DNA of 64,000 nt. It comes from DYGA01 sp964540695. GTDB taxonomy: Bacteria > Patescibacteriota > Patescibacteriia > S139-126. This document shows, piece by piece, positions 36,019 to 44,322 of the stretch. Position numbers and translations under genes: made by a program. Each line of letters begins with the position of its first letter. The first letter of the stretch is position 1. The notes under the pieces are model-generated. The model did no database searches, had not been told where the DNA came from, and saw nothing but the letters and a program-made list of their open reading frames with translations. The stretch covers positions 1 through 64,000 of the forward strand of contig CAZINS010000001.1 of NCBI GenBank assembly GCA_964540695.1. The letters are read 5' to 3'.

Positions 36019-37113
36019 TTAGGATAATAAATTATGTAAAATCTTAGCTTGCTTTTGCCAACTAAATGTCCCAGCCCAATGTCTATTATTTTTACCATAG
36101 TTTTTCAATAATTCTGGCTGACGAAATAAATTAATAATTGCATTTGCAACAACTTCTGGGGAAGAATTATCCGGTAAAACTAAACCAGTTTCCATATGCT
36201 TAACAGACTCACTCACACCACCGCTATCAGTAGCCAGCACTGGTAAATAAAACAAACCTGCTTCCAAATAAACCATACCAAAACCTTCTATATCCCCATT
36301 AAGATTGCGGGGTAACATAACAAATAAATCATGTTCTTGATATAAATTAACCAATTCTTCATCAGATAATCTACCTAAAAAAATAATTTTATTATTTTCA
36401 TTATTATTAGCCATGTTTTGTAAACGTTTTAAATCTTCTCCTACACCAACTATAGTATAAGAAGTTTGGGGGAATTTTTGCCAAACAAAAGGCATAGCTA
36501 ATATCATGGTATCTAACCCCTTTCTGGGAACCAATCTAGCCGTGGTTATTATTTTATAATTTATATTTTTATCTTGAAATTTTTGCTGAGAAGCCAATTG
36601 GCTTATTTTTAAATTAGGGCACGGAGTAATAATTGATATTTTTTCTGCGGGAATAGAATATTTTTTTAAAATACTGGCGGTAAAATTTGAATTAGCAATT
36701 ACAAAACTAGCATCTAGTAAAACTTTTTTAGCTAATATTTTTTTTCTGCCTTTTAATTGTAAAATATCAAAACCATGACAAGATACAAAATATTTATTTA
36801 TTAATTTAAATTTTTTCAAAAGCCATAATACCGTGCCTACTGGTAAAACTTGGGCGGCAATAAAAATTTCAAAATTAAATTTTTTCTGCAATGAAATAAT
36901 TATAAAAAAAAGTTTAAACCACTTAGGCCAAAAATAATTAAAAGATAATTTTTTTCTTATTACATTATTTTCTTCATTAATATAATTTTCCACCTGAGGA
37001 GCTAAAATATAAAATAAATTTGCCGGTAAAAATTTATTTAAACCAGCCCAATAATTAGCTACCCCTCCTGTTTGTGGTAAATAATCCAAGGTTATAAGAA
37101 TAGTTTTTCTCAT
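36019..37113 (-). CDS. Glycosyltransferase family 4 (GT-B)
   Basis: About 364 aa from ATG 37113 (MRKTILITLDYLPQTGGVANY); the frame is open to 37188 but that part lies within the flippase gene. GT-B motifs: TGGVANYW, SCHGFDIL, ITTARLVPRKGLDTMI (about 207), and EGFGMVYLEAGLFYLPVLA (about 300). Likely an early, possibly committing, glycosyl step. Confidence 0.9.
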   Translation of the reverse strand: MRKTILITLDYLPQTGGVANYWAGLNKFLPANLFYILAPQVENYINEENNVIRKKLSFNYFWPKWFKLFFIIISLQKKFNFEIFIAAQVLPVGTVLWLLKKFKLINKYFVSCHGFDILQLKGRKKILAKKVLLDASFVIANSNFTASILKKYSIPAEKISIITPCPNLKISQLASQQKFQDKNINYKIITTARLVPRKGLDTMILAMPFVWQKFPQTSYTIVGVGEDLKRLQNMANNNENNKIIFLGRLSDEELVNLYQEHDLFVMLPRNLNGDIEGFGMVYLEAGLFYLPVLATDSGGVSESVKHMETGLVLPDNSSPEVVANAIINLFRQPELLKNYGKNNRHWAGTFSWQKQAKILHNLLS

Positions 37114-37123
37114 TTTTCTTATT

Positions 37124-38566
37124 TTATCTGTTTTTAAATGAAAATAAAACCTGTTTAATATCTCGAGGGGTAATAGATTTAAAAACAACTTGAAAAATTA
37201 AGTAAAATATAGCCCCAAAAATTGCACCCACTAACCAATTAAAATAATCTAAACTAAAAAATATTGCTAATAACATTAAACCGCTTGATATAAAGGTTTT
37301 AATAGCTACCGCAAATAAATATTTATAATCAATTTTCAATAAATTCTTGGCCACTAACCAATTTAATATAAACAAAAATAAAGTACTTAAAAAAGAAGCT
37401 ATGGCTGCACCAACTGCTTGATATATTGGTATCAAAAACAAATTTAAACTTATATTCATTAACATGGCTAATCCTATATTTAAAGTATTACGTGCTTGTT
37501 TATTGGCTGCATTGAGCAAAGAACCTAAAGGAAAATTAATAAATAAAAACAATAAACTAGCAATTAAAATCTGTAGTGGTAAAATTGAACCAATATACTC
37601 AGAGGTGTAAAGAGTTAAAATAAATTTTTCCGCCAAAAAAATTACACCAAACATTAAAGGTATAGTTAAAATTATTAAATAATAAACTGCTCTGGTAAAA
37701 GATTTATTTAACATTTCTTTGTCATGAGTAAAATAAGTACTCATAGCTGGGTAAAGCGAAGCAACTAAGGCTAAAGGTAAAAATTGTAAAGAAAAAGTAA
37801 GTTTATAAGCTACGGCATAAAAACCTAAAGCTACATTGGAAGCAAGTTTTGATAATAATACTTGATCAAAGGCACCATAAATTTTAGTAAAACCGGCTGC
37901 CAAGGCAAAGGGTAAAATTATTAAAAAAATTTTTTGCCAATAAGAAAAATCAAATGATAACTTAATTTTCAATTTAATTTTCCAATGAAGTAAAATTAAT
38001 ACATATATTAAATTTAATATATTTATTCCTAATAACACAGTTAATAATATTTTAAGATCAGTAGTAAACTGTAAAATTATAATACCGACAATGGTTACCA
38101 AAAACTGAACACCTATTGTACCAAAAGATTCAAATTTAAGATTATGCCAGCCACGAATAATAGCATAAGAAGAAATTACCAATGATTCAACCAACATTAA
38201 AAATGCTGCAATTAAAATTAATTGTTTGGTCAATAGTTGATAATCAAGTAAATTTATTACTAAAAAAATTAAACTAATTGCTAAAATAGAACTAAAAATC
38301 TTAAACCCAAAAATATTACTGAGTAATTTTTGAGATAACATATGATCTTTAGCTACTTCTCTGGTTATAAAATGATTGGTTCCAAAATCAACGATAATTG
38401 AAAATATTGCCACAAATGACAGGGCAAAAACATATTGACCTAAATTTTCAGCACCTAAAACCCTGGCCAAATAAGTAAAATAAACAAAAGATATAATCTT
38501 TTGTAAAACTAGAGCCATAGTGAACCAGGTAGTATTGGCGGCTACTTTTGTTTGTTCAGTAGACAT
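37124..38566 (-). CDS. Oligosaccharide flippase (Wzx/MOP family)
   Basis: 480 aa with about 12-14 membrane helices. N-terminal KVAANTTWFTMALVLQKI and the YLARVLGAENLGQYVFALS signature of polysaccharide flippases. Moves undecaprenyl-linked sugar units across the membrane, feeding the Wzy-like protein at 32739-34208. First gene of the glycan locus. Confidence 0.9.
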   Translation of the reverse strand: MSTEQTKVAANTTWFTMALVLQKIISFVYFTYLARVLGAENLGQYVFALSFVAIFSIIVDFGTNHFITREVAKDHMLSQKLLSNIFGFKIFSSILAISLIFLVINLLDYQLLTKQLILIAAFLMLVESLVISSYAIIRGWHNLKFESFGTIGVQFLVTIVGIIILQFTTDLKILLTVLLGINILNLIYVLILLHWKIKLKIKLSFDFSYWQKIFLIILPFALAAGFTKIYGAFDQVLLSKLASNVALGFYAVAYKLTFSLQFLPLALVASLYPAMSTYFTHDKEMLNKSFTRAVYYLIILTIPLMFGVIFLAEKFILTLYTSEYIGSILPLQILIASLLFLFINFPLGSLLNAANKQARNTLNIGLAMLMNISLNLFLIPIYQAVGAAIASFLSTLFLFILNWLVAKNLLKIDYKYLFAVAIKTFISSGLMLLAIFFSLDYFNWLVGAIFGAIFYLIFQVVFKSITPRDIKQVLFSFKNR

Positions 38567-38572
38567 AAAATT

Positions 38573-38578
38573 ATTATA
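38573..38578 (-). promoter_or_regulatory. -10 promoter of glycan locus (leaderless type)
   Basis: TATAAT on the minus strand, six bases before ATG 38566. No TG extension and no clear -35. The spacing is the same as at the other leaderless candidates. Confidence 0.6.
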
Positions 38579-38598
38579 CCTTATATATTTTATAATTT

Positions 38599-38625
38599 AA
38601 AAGCGATGCCCTTTGCATCGCTTTT
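38599..38625 (-). terminator. Terminator of the ribosomal/rpoA operon
   Basis: AAAAGCGATGC (38599-38609) pairs with GCATCGCTTTT (38615-38625) around a five-base loop, eight bases past the rpsI stop. Confidence 0.85.
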
Positions 38626-38632
38626 GTAATAA

Positions 38633-39055
38633 TTATCTTTTTTGCCATTGCGGAGCTCGTCTGGCCTTTTTGAGACCTGGTTTTTTCCTTTCCTTTTTTC
38701 TAGAATCACGAGTCAATAAATTTGATTTTTTTAATATTGGTCTTATATCCTTATCCATATCAACCATCGCCCTAGCAATACCTAATTTAATAGCATCTGT
38801 TTGCCCCTTAAAACCACCGCCGCTTACTTTAACAGAAATATCAAATTGTTCGCTTTTATCAAGTAGCGCTAAAGGTTTTTTGATATTTAATAACAATTCT
38901 TGTCTGGGGAAATAAATATCAACTTCTTTGTCATTAACATAAAATCTACCCTTACCTTTAGGATATAACCTTACCTTGGCTACGGCATTTTTCCTTTTAC
39001 CAATAGCCGCATAATATTTTCCTTTGAATTCTAATGTTTCTTCTTTTACGGTCAT
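38633..39055 (-). CDS. rpsI: 30S ribosomal protein S9
   Basis: 140 aa. GKRKNAVAKVRLYPKGKGRF, KVSGGGFKGQTDAIKLGIAR, and the C-terminal KKPGLKKARRAPQWQKR, whose last residues reach the P-site tRNA. Paired with rplM as usual, 1 bp apart. Confidence 0.97.
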   Translation of the reverse strand: MTVKEETLEFKGKYYAAIGKRKNAVAKVRLYPKGKGRFYVNDKEVDIYFPRQELLLNIKKPLALLDKSEQFDISVKVSGGGFKGQTDAIKLGIARAMVDMDKDIRPILKKSNLLTRDSRKKERKKPGLKKARRAPQWQKR

Positions 39056-39056
39056 A

Positions 39057-39413
39057 TTATTTAAAAGTTAAACGTTTAATCATATGCGGTCTTAGTTTAT
39101 TTTTAGGTAACATATTATTTACCGCTTTTTTAATAACTTGTTCCGGGTTTGTTTCAATAAGTTCGGCTAGCTTTTTCCTTTTTAATCCACCAGGATAACC
39201 ACTATAATGTACGTAATCTTTTTGTTCTAATTTTGCACCGGTAACTTTTATTTTATCAGCATTATAAATAACTACACTATCACCATTATCAATATGGAAA
39301 GCAAAGTCAACTTTGTTTTTGCCACGTAATAAATTGGCCACTTTGGTAGCTAGTCTACCTAAAATTTCACCAGTTGCATCTATTTCATGGATTGTTCTTT
39401 TTTCCTTTTTCAT
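39057..39413 (-). CDS. rplM: 50S ribosomal protein L13, shortened
   Basis: 118 aa against about 142. GEILGRLATKVANLLRGK, HYSGYPGGLK and MLPKNKLRPHMIKRL are typical; the usual C-terminal tail (YAGPEHPHAAQ-type) is missing, the protein ending right after the MLPKN block. Confidence 0.96.
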   Translation of the reverse strand: MKKEKRTIHEIDATGEILGRLATKVANLLRGKNKVDFAFHIDNGDSVVIYNADKIKVTGAKLEQKDYVHYSGYPGGLKRKKLAELIETNPEQVIKKAVNNMLPKNKLRPHMIKRLTFK

Positions 39414-39418
39414 AAAAA

Positions 39419-39778
39419 TTATTTAACTAACTCAATATAAACTTGTTGGGCTCCGTCACCCCGACGCAAATTTGTTTTATAAATTCGAGTATAACCACCG
39501 GAGCGATCTAAATAACGAGGACCTAAAACTTCAAAAAGTTTTTTGACCGAGTTTGGAGTAAACATACTCTTCATTATTATACGTCTATTATGTAAAGTAT
39601 CTTTCTTTGCTCTAGTTATTATTGTCTCAACTTTTACTTTAATAACTTTGGCTTTAGCTTCAGTAGTTTTTATTCTTTCGTACAATATTAAACTTTCAGC
39701 TAAATTTCTTAGCATTAAATTCCTAGGACCTACTTTACGTTTAAAAATTTTACCTTTATGCAAATGCCTCATAAACAA
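39419..39778 (-). CDS. rplQ: 50S ribosomal protein L17
   Basis: 119 aa. HLHKGKIFKRKVGPRNLMLRN start, KAKVIKVKVETIITRAK, GGYTRIYKTNLRRGDGA. Follows rpoA by 5 bp as in the classical alpha operon. Confidence 0.96.
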   Translation of the reverse strand: MFMRHLHKGKIFKRKVGPRNLMLRNLAESLILYERIKTTEAKAKVIKVKVETIITRAKKDTLHNRRIIMKSMFTPNSVKKLFEVLGPRYLDRSGGYTRIYKTNLRRGDGAQQVYIELVK

Positions 39779-39783
39779 TTATA

Positions 39784-40539
39784 TTATTCTTTTTCCCCTG
39801 ACTTCTTTTTAGATTTTTCTTTTGTTTTTGCTGTTTTTTCTGAATCTATACCAGTATTATCTTTTAAAAGTTGAAAATGCTCCAATAAAATTGCTAAAGC
39901 AAAATCAACTGCATTTTTTGGGTTAATTGAACCGTCAGTAGCTACTTTCATAGTTAGACGATCATAGTTAATATCTTGACCCACACGAGCAGGAGTGACT
40001 TCAAAACCAACACTTTTTACTGGTGAAAAAAAAGCATCTAAATATATAATCCCAACTTCTTTTTCCTCATTTTTTCTTTCTTCAACTGGCAAATAACCAT
40101 AACCTTTTTCTACTGTCATTTCTATATCAAGTTCAGCTTTTTTGTCAGTAATAGTGGCAATAACAAAATCTTTATCAATTACTTCTACATCAGCATTTTT
40201 TTCAATATCGCCTGCCTTTACTTCACCTAACTTACCTTTTACTTTAAGATGTATTTTAACCGGTTCGTCTGACAAACTCTTTAGGCGTAAATTTTTTAAG
40301 TTTAACATAATTTCTACTAAATCTTCTTTTACACCAGGGATTGTAGAAAATTCATGATCAACCTTTTTTACTTTCATTTTTGTAACAGCGGCTCCAGGTA
40401 ATGAAGACAAAAGGACACGTCGCAAAGCATTACCTAAAGTAGTACCATAACCAGCATTACAAGGCTCGATAATTAAACTTGCTTCATTTTTATCAATGTC
40501 TTCCCAAGTAATTTTATTTGGCAACGGTATAATTGACAT
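39784..40539 (-). CDS. rpoA: RNA polymerase alpha subunit without C-terminal domain
   Basis: 251 aa against about 310-330. The N-terminal assembly domain is complete: GYGTTLGNALRRVLLSSLPGAA (split here as GNALRRVLLSSLPG), GDIEKNADVEVI, VEERKNEEKEVG, TPARVGQDINYDRL, and the dimer helix AVDFALAILLEHFQLL. After about residue 230 only a Lys/Glu/Ser tail follows; the helix-hairpin-helix domain that contacts UP elements and activators is absent. Confidence 0.96.
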   Translation of the reverse strand: MSIIPLPNKITWEDIDKNEASLIIEPCNAGYGTTLGNALRRVLLSSLPGAAVTKMKVKKVDHEFSTIPGVKEDLVEIMLNLKNLRLKSLSDEPVKIHLKVKGKLGEVKAGDIEKNADVEVIDKDFVIATITDKKAELDIEMTVEKGYGYLPVEERKNEEKEVGIIYLDAFFSPVKSVGFEVTPARVGQDINYDRLTMKVATDGSINPKNAVDFALAILLEHFQLLKDNTGIDSEKTAKTKEKSKKKSGEKE

Positions 40540-40556
40540 AAAATTTATATTTTATA

Positions 40557-41186
40557 TTATTTAGAATAAAATTCAATAATGGCTCTGGTATCAAAAAGTA
40601 AAGATTGCTGATCTACTATTGGAGCAGTTACCATCTTAAAAGAAACTAATTTATAATCAGGTGCCAGCCAATTGGCAATTTCTTGTTTAGTTGGCCATTT
40701 TTTTATTAAATCCTTAATTAAATTTTTATTTTTTTTGTTTTCTTTCACTGCCACTACATCACCGATTTTACAGTTGTAAGAAGGTATATCAACTTTCTTA
40801 CCATTAACTTCGAAAAAACCATGTGTTACCATCTGTCTAGCTTGAGCTCTTGTTTCAGCCATTCCAGATCTAAATACCAAATTATCCAACCTTGATTCTA
40901 AAAGTTGAACTAAAATTTCACCAGTATCACCTTTTCTGGATAAAGCTTTTTTATAATAATTTACAAATTGTTTCTCCATCAGACCATAAATACGTTTAGC
41001 TTTCTGTTTCTCTCTTAATTGCTGTCCATAGGTTGATAATCTTACTCTTTGATTTGGCCCATGAACTCCTGGTGGATAATTTCTTTTCTGCAAAGGACTT
41101 TTTGCTTTACCAAAAAGATTAACGCCTTCGCGTCTTGATAATTNNNNNNNNNNTAATTTATCTTTTGGTCCTAAATATCTTCCCAT
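40557..41186 (-). CDS. rpsD: 30S ribosomal protein S4 (contains assembly gap)
   Basis: 209 aa as given, with four undetermined residues from the N run at 41144-41153. MGRYLGPKDKL then SRREGVNLFGKAKSP, YPPGVHG, QLREKQKAKRIYG and the S4 RNA-binding domain (RLDNLVFRSGMAETRAQARQ, about 100-120). No Zn-binding Cys at the N-terminus. Removing the gap plus one copy of the five-base repeat that flanks it restores the expected K-L-S-R-R junction in frame. Confidence 0.95.
   Translation of the reverse strand: MGRYLGPKDKLXXXXLSRREGVNLFGKAKSPLQKRNYPPGVHGPNQRVRLSTYGQQLREKQKAKRIYGLMEKQFVNYYKKALSRKGDTGEILVQLLESRLDNLVFRSGMAETRAQARQMVTHGFFEVNGKKVDIPSYNCKIGDVVAVKENKKNKNLIKDLIKKWPTKQEIANWLAPDYKLVSFKMVTAPIVDQQSLLFDTRAIIEFYSK
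41144..41153. other. Run of ten N (scaffold gap) inside rpsD
   Basis: On the minus strand the gap is preceded by GATAAATTA and followed by AATTATCAAG, so five bases (AATTA) are repeated across it. This looks like two contig ends with a short undetected overlap joined by a fixed-size spacer. Confidence 0.95.
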
Positions 41187-41203
41187 TGTTTAATTTAGTT
41201 AAA

Positions 41204-41647
41204 TTATACTCTTCTAGGTTTTTTCTTACGACATCCATTATGTGGTAGAGGCGTAACATCACGTATACCCACTACATCAATATTATTGGCTTGCAGGGCT
41301 CTAATTGCTCCTTCTCTCCCACCACCAATACCTTTGACCATTACGCTTACTTCTTTTAAACCATATTCTTTTATTTTTTCTGCTGCAGTCCTGACAATTA
41401 TACCAGCCGCGTAAGGAGTAGCTTTTTTCGGACCTTTAAAACCACATTGTCCCGCGCTTACAGTAATAAGTACATTACCATTCATATCAGCAAAAGTAAC
41501 CACGGTGTTATTATAGGTAGCTTGAATATAAACATTACCTCGTCTAACTTGCCTCTTTTTGCGACTTTTTTTAACCTGTTTAACTTCTACTTGATCATCA
41601 GTAGTTGTTTTTTGGGTTGATTTGTTATTTTTTTCTTGTTCAGTCAT
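41204..41647 (-). CDS. rpsK: 30S ribosomal protein S11
   Basis: 147 aa with a charged 35-residue N-terminal extension. GNVYIQATYNNTVVTF, GIGGGREGAIRAL, and the C-terminal DVTPLPHNGCRKKKPRRV are diagnostic. Confidence 0.97.
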   Translation of the reverse strand: MTEQEKNNKSTQKTTTDDQVEVKQVKKSRKKRQVRRGNVYIQATYNNTVVTFADMNGNVLITVSAGQCGFKGPKKATPYAAGIIVRTAAEKIKEYGLKEVSVMVKGIGGGREGAIRALQANNIDVVGIRDVTPLPHNGCRKKKPRRV

Positions 41648-41656
41648 GGTTTAAAT

Positions 41657-42046
41657 TTATGTTTTTTGAGCAGCTTTAGCTCTTCCGGAACCCATAGTCT
41701 TTCTTACATTGCCTCTAACTGTTCGACTATTGGTCTTGGTACGTTGACCACGAGCTGGTAAACCTCTACTGTGGCGGGCACCCCGGTAACTAGTTATCTC
41801 TTTTAGACGTTTAATATTTGTTAAAACTTCTCTTTTTAAATCACCTTCAATTTTGTAATTTTTATCTAAATAATTCTTTATATCATTTAATTGTTTCTCG
41901 GTGATATCCTTAACTTTAATATTTTTATCAATACCCAATTCAGCCAAAACTAAATTTGACCTAGCTTTACCTACTCCGTAAATATAAGTCAAAGCAATTT
42001 CTATTCTTTTTTTATCAGGTATATTTATACCAGCTATACGTGCCAT
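41657..42046 (-). CDS. rpsM: 30S ribosomal protein S13
   Basis: 129 aa. MARIAGINIPDKKRIEIALT start, YGVGKARS helix-hairpin, and C-terminal GARHSRGLPARGQRTKTNSR. Contacts tRNA and the central bridge. Confidence 0.97.
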   Translation of the reverse strand: MARIAGINIPDKKRIEIALTYIYGVGKARSNLVLAELGIDKNIKVKDITEKQLNDIKNYLDKNYKIEGDLKREVLTNIKRLKEITSYRGARHSRGLPARGQRTKTNSRTVRGNVRKTMGSGRAKAAQKT

Positions 42047-42057
42047 ATATTATTATT

Positions 42058-42171
42058 TTAACCTTGTCTTTGTTTATGACGAGGATTTTTACATATTACC
42101 CAAACTCGTCCTTCACGACGAATGACTCGGCAATCTTTACACATTTTTTTTACTGACGCTCTTACTTTCAT
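42058..42171 (-). CDS. rpmJ: 50S ribosomal protein L36
   Basis: 37 aa. Reads MKVRASVKKMCKDCRVIRRE then GRVWVICKNPRHKQRQG. The Zn ligands Cys11, Cys14, Cys27 and His32 are all present, so it is the C+ form. It sits between infA and rpsM as in most bacteria. Confidence 0.97.
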   Translation of the reverse strand: MKVRASVKKMCKDCRVIRREGRVWVICKNPRHKQRQG

Positions 42172-42176
42172 AAAAA

Positions 42177-42461
42177 TTATAATCTTCTAGTTATACGTCC
42201 TTTAGTTAAATCATAAGGACTCATCTCAAGTTTTACTCTGTCTCCCATTACTAATCTTATTTTAAACATTCTCATCTTCCCAGATAAATGTGCCAAAACT
42301 TCGTGGTCATTATCCAACAAAACTTTGAAACTACCCGCTGGCAGCATTTCAATAACTTCACCCTCAACCTCAATAAACCCTTTTTTATTTTGACTAATAA
42401 TAGAGTCGGCGGATGATTTTGATTTATCTGGCGTCTGCTCTTGGTTAATATTATCTGTCAT
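42177..42461 (-). CDS. infA: Translation initiation factor IF-1
   Basis: 94 aa, of which the last 70 are the standard S1-like OB fold (IEVEGEVIEMLPAGSFKVLL, HLSGKMRMFKIRLVMGDRV, DLTKGRITRR). The first 24 residues are an extra polar, Ser/Gln/Asp-rich extension. First gene of the ribosomal operon. Confidence 0.96.
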   Translation of the reverse strand: MTDNINQEQTPDKSKSSADSIISQNKKGFIEVEGEVIEMLPAGSFKVLLDNDHEVLAHLSGKMRMFKIRLVMGDRVKLEMSPYDLTKGRITRRL

Positions 42462-42481
42462 GAAAATTAAGCAAAATAAAA

Positions 42482-42506
42482 TTCTTAGTAAAGTAATTTA
42501 CTAGAA
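42482..42506 (-). promoter_or_regulatory. Hairpin in the leader of the infA-rpsI operon
   Basis: TTCTTAGTAAA and TTTACTAGAA form an imperfect stem (one bulged T) about 20 bp before the infA start. The roughly 95-nt leader could hold an autoregulatory site for a ribosomal protein of the operon, but no known leader fold is recognised. Confidence 0.35.
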
Positions 42507-42563
42507 TTTACCATTGACTTAAGGTGTTTTTTATTTATACACACTATTTAGTCTGTAATAAAT

Positions 42564-42591
42564 ATTATATCAGAAAAGAAAAATGTGTCAA
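42564..42591 (-). promoter_or_regulatory. Strong promoter of the infA-rpmJ-rpsMKD-rpoA-rplQM-rpsI operon
   Basis: TTGACA (42586-42591), 16-bp spacer ending in TGA, then TATAAT (42564-42569) on the minus strand: consensus -35, consensus -10 and an extended -10. The best sigma-70-type promoter in the window, fitting its highly expressed operon. Confidence 0.88.
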
Positions 42592-42643
42592 GAAAATTAA
42601 GTAATTATTAACCATTATTATTTTTAGCTTATATTAGCTAAAA

Positions 42644-43444
42644 TTATTTATATAAAACTAAACCTACTATATTACCTGTAGGTGACTCTCCAGTCCAATC
42701 AGCTATAGCAGCTAATAATTTATCGATTTGATAAAGATAATCTGCCCCATTTCTTGTCCCCGGGTCATTGGTAATAAAAAAATTATCTTGAAAACCTTTA
42801 ATAACTAACATGTGGTAAAGTGGTCCTTCACCACGAAAATTTGGATTACCTAACAGTCTGCCAGCTGCCGGGATTATTACTGGATTGCCTTGACTAAGTT
42901 CAAATTTAATTTTATCAATATCTAAATCATCTAAAACACGGTAATTTACTTTAAAATAATCCTGCGCAATTTTGGCCGTTTCAAGAATAGTTAAATCTCT
43001 ATGCTCACCGTAAACCTCTAGTTGATAATTTACTAAATCGTCTATCTGTTTAACTAGATCATCACTTTCATAATTTATTACTCCATTTAAATAACCATTG
43101 ACCATAATCAATGTAGCCTCTTCACAGGCTTCTTTGTAGGGCATTGTCCAATTCGCTTTGGGAGCCTGAACAGCAAAAGGAACATTTAAATTAATATTAT
43201 TTGGAATTTCTGATGTGCTTTTTGAAAATGAACTAGTTGTATTTGTATTTATTGGTTCATCATCAGCTAATCCATCTGTAGTGGTAACAGAATCTTTAAC
43301 TAGTTTTTCCAAAATGTCTTGGCGACTTACGGGCTCTGGCAATAATATTTTATTATTATTATCAAACTCTTGTTTATAAAAAAATATTAAACCAACAATA
43401 AACAATCCGATTACTACAATCAGCTTATAATTTTTCTTATCCAT
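42644..43444 (-). CDS. C39-like cysteine peptidase domain protein, membrane-anchored
   Basis: 266 aa. N-terminal membrane helix (about 8-23), a Ser/Thr/Asn-rich linker to about 85, then a C39-like papain fold: catalytic Cys107 in PYKEACEEATL, His211 in LYHMLVIKGF and the Asp/Asn of FITNDPGT. VPFAVQAPKANW is the usual strand before the Cys. It probably acts outside the cell on peptides or as a thiol hydrolase. It is 6 bp from the small membrane protein gene upstream. Confidence 0.85.
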   Translation of the reverse strand: MDKKNYKLIVVIGLFIVGLIFFYKQEFDNNNKILLPEPVSRQDILEKLVKDSVTTTDGLADDEPINTNTTSSFSKSTSEIPNNINLNVPFAVQAPKANWTMPYKEACEEATLIMVNGYLNGVINYESDDLVKQIDDLVNYQLEVYGEHRDLTILETAKIAQDYFKVNYRVLDDLDIDKIKFELSQGNPVIIPAAGRLLGNPNFRGEGPLYHMLVIKGFQDNFFITNDPGTRNGADYLYQIDKLLAAIADWTGESPTGNIVGLVLYK

Positions 43445-43450
43445 AATAAA

Positions 43451-43672
43451 TTACTTTTTTTTACGTTTTTTGAGCATCAATGCACCAGTAGCAAAAGCAG
43501 CTAGCAGACCAACTCCGGCAACTAACTTTTTTTTAGAGTCATCATCCAACGATTGATAACGTTTAGCAGCCGAGTTAGAAAATTTCTTAATCTCCGCTAA
43601 TACTTTATCTACCTGTTTAGACAAATCTGTTTTTTTTGGGACTGGTTGTGCTTTTTTTGATTTTTTTGGCAT
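43451..43672 (-). CDS. Small basic protein with C-terminal membrane helix
   Basis: 73 aa. Lys/Pro-rich start, an amphipathic helix (about 17-45), a Gly/Ala-rich hydrophobic helix LVAGVGLLAAFATGALML (about 51-68) and a terminal Lys/Arg run. Resembles the general layout of YtxH/DUF883-like stress proteins but no family is certain. A weak AAAGG precedes the start by 5 bases. Confidence 0.6.
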   Translation of the reverse strand: MPKKSKKAQPVPKKTDLSKQVDKVLAEIKKFSNSAAKRYQSLDDDSKKKLVAGVGLLAAFATGALMLKKRKKK

Positions 43673-43743
43673 AGACCTTTACAAATAATAATTAATCTAT
43701 TTAAATAATAGCAAACATTAACAATTTATTTAAGGAGGTCGTA

Positions 43744-44322
43744 ATGAAAGCTATACTAATTGGCTATTTGCTTATCATTTTTTTGATTAATGGCTGTACT
43801 ATTCGCTATGTTAATCCCCTACAACCTTTAACTGACACGGAAATGTCTAAATTAGTCCGCCACACCATCATAGATGTTTTGAGTGATAAAAATAAAAAAT
43901 CCAAGTCCGGAGGATTTGTCAGTGATAAATCGGGTTTATTATTTTATTATGAAGCTGATTTAGATACAATTTTTTTCGAATTCAGTGGTTTTATAAGAAG
44001 TAGTGCTAATAATCAAATTGACAGTGGTTATTTTAAAATGACGGTTTACGGAAAAAATTTTTACTTTTATATTTTAGATAACGACTTTTCCAGCCAAAAT
44101 ATCAACTCTCTCTACCGTTATATTGATGAACGAGGTGACACGATAAGTGTACACTATAATAATAAACAAAGCTCTTTGCAAAAAAATAAGTATTTTACTT
44201 TTACTACATACGTTTATTATCTTCTCGCACTCAAAGATTTCTACAATCAAATCAGTCTCAAAATATATTTAACAAAAAACCCCCAAAATTTGGGGGTTTT
44301 ATTTAACCTAATACTGCTTTAA
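43744..44322 (+). CDS. Predicted lipoprotein, unknown function
   Basis: 192 aa. MKAILIGYLLIIFLINGC is a lipoprotein signal peptide with Cys18. The start has a perfect AAGGAGGT seven bases upstream. The mature part is beta-rich and lacks a recognised domain. The frame runs through the terminator hairpin at 44274-44300, so its last 10 or so codons overlap the terminator and the end of alaS on the other strand. It is alone on the plus strand between minus-strand operons. The promoter is in 43673-43730 (TTTACA, 17 bp, TTAAAT). Confidence 0.65.
   Translation: MKAILIGYLLIIFLINGCTIRYVNPLQPLTDTEMSKLVRHTIIDVLSDKNKKSKSGGFVSDKSGLLFYYEADLDTIFFEFSGFIRSSANNQIDSGYFKMTVYGKNFYFYILDNDFSSQNINSLYRYIDERGDTISVHYNNKQSSLQKNKYFTFTTYVYYLLALKDFYNQISLKIYLTKNPQNLGVLFNLILL
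44274..44300 (-). terminator. Terminator of alaS (bidirectional)
   Basis: CCCCC (44280-44284) pairs with GGGGG (44292-44296), extended through AAA/TTT inside and A/T runs outside. Three bases beyond the alaS stop. It also lies inside the last codons of the convergent lipoprotein frame. Confidence 0.85.

Noticed and set aside
42622..42643. Terminator after the C39-like gene
   Set aside because: TTTTAGCT/AGCTAAAA forms a weak AT-rich stem with no T-run behind it; not listed as a feature.
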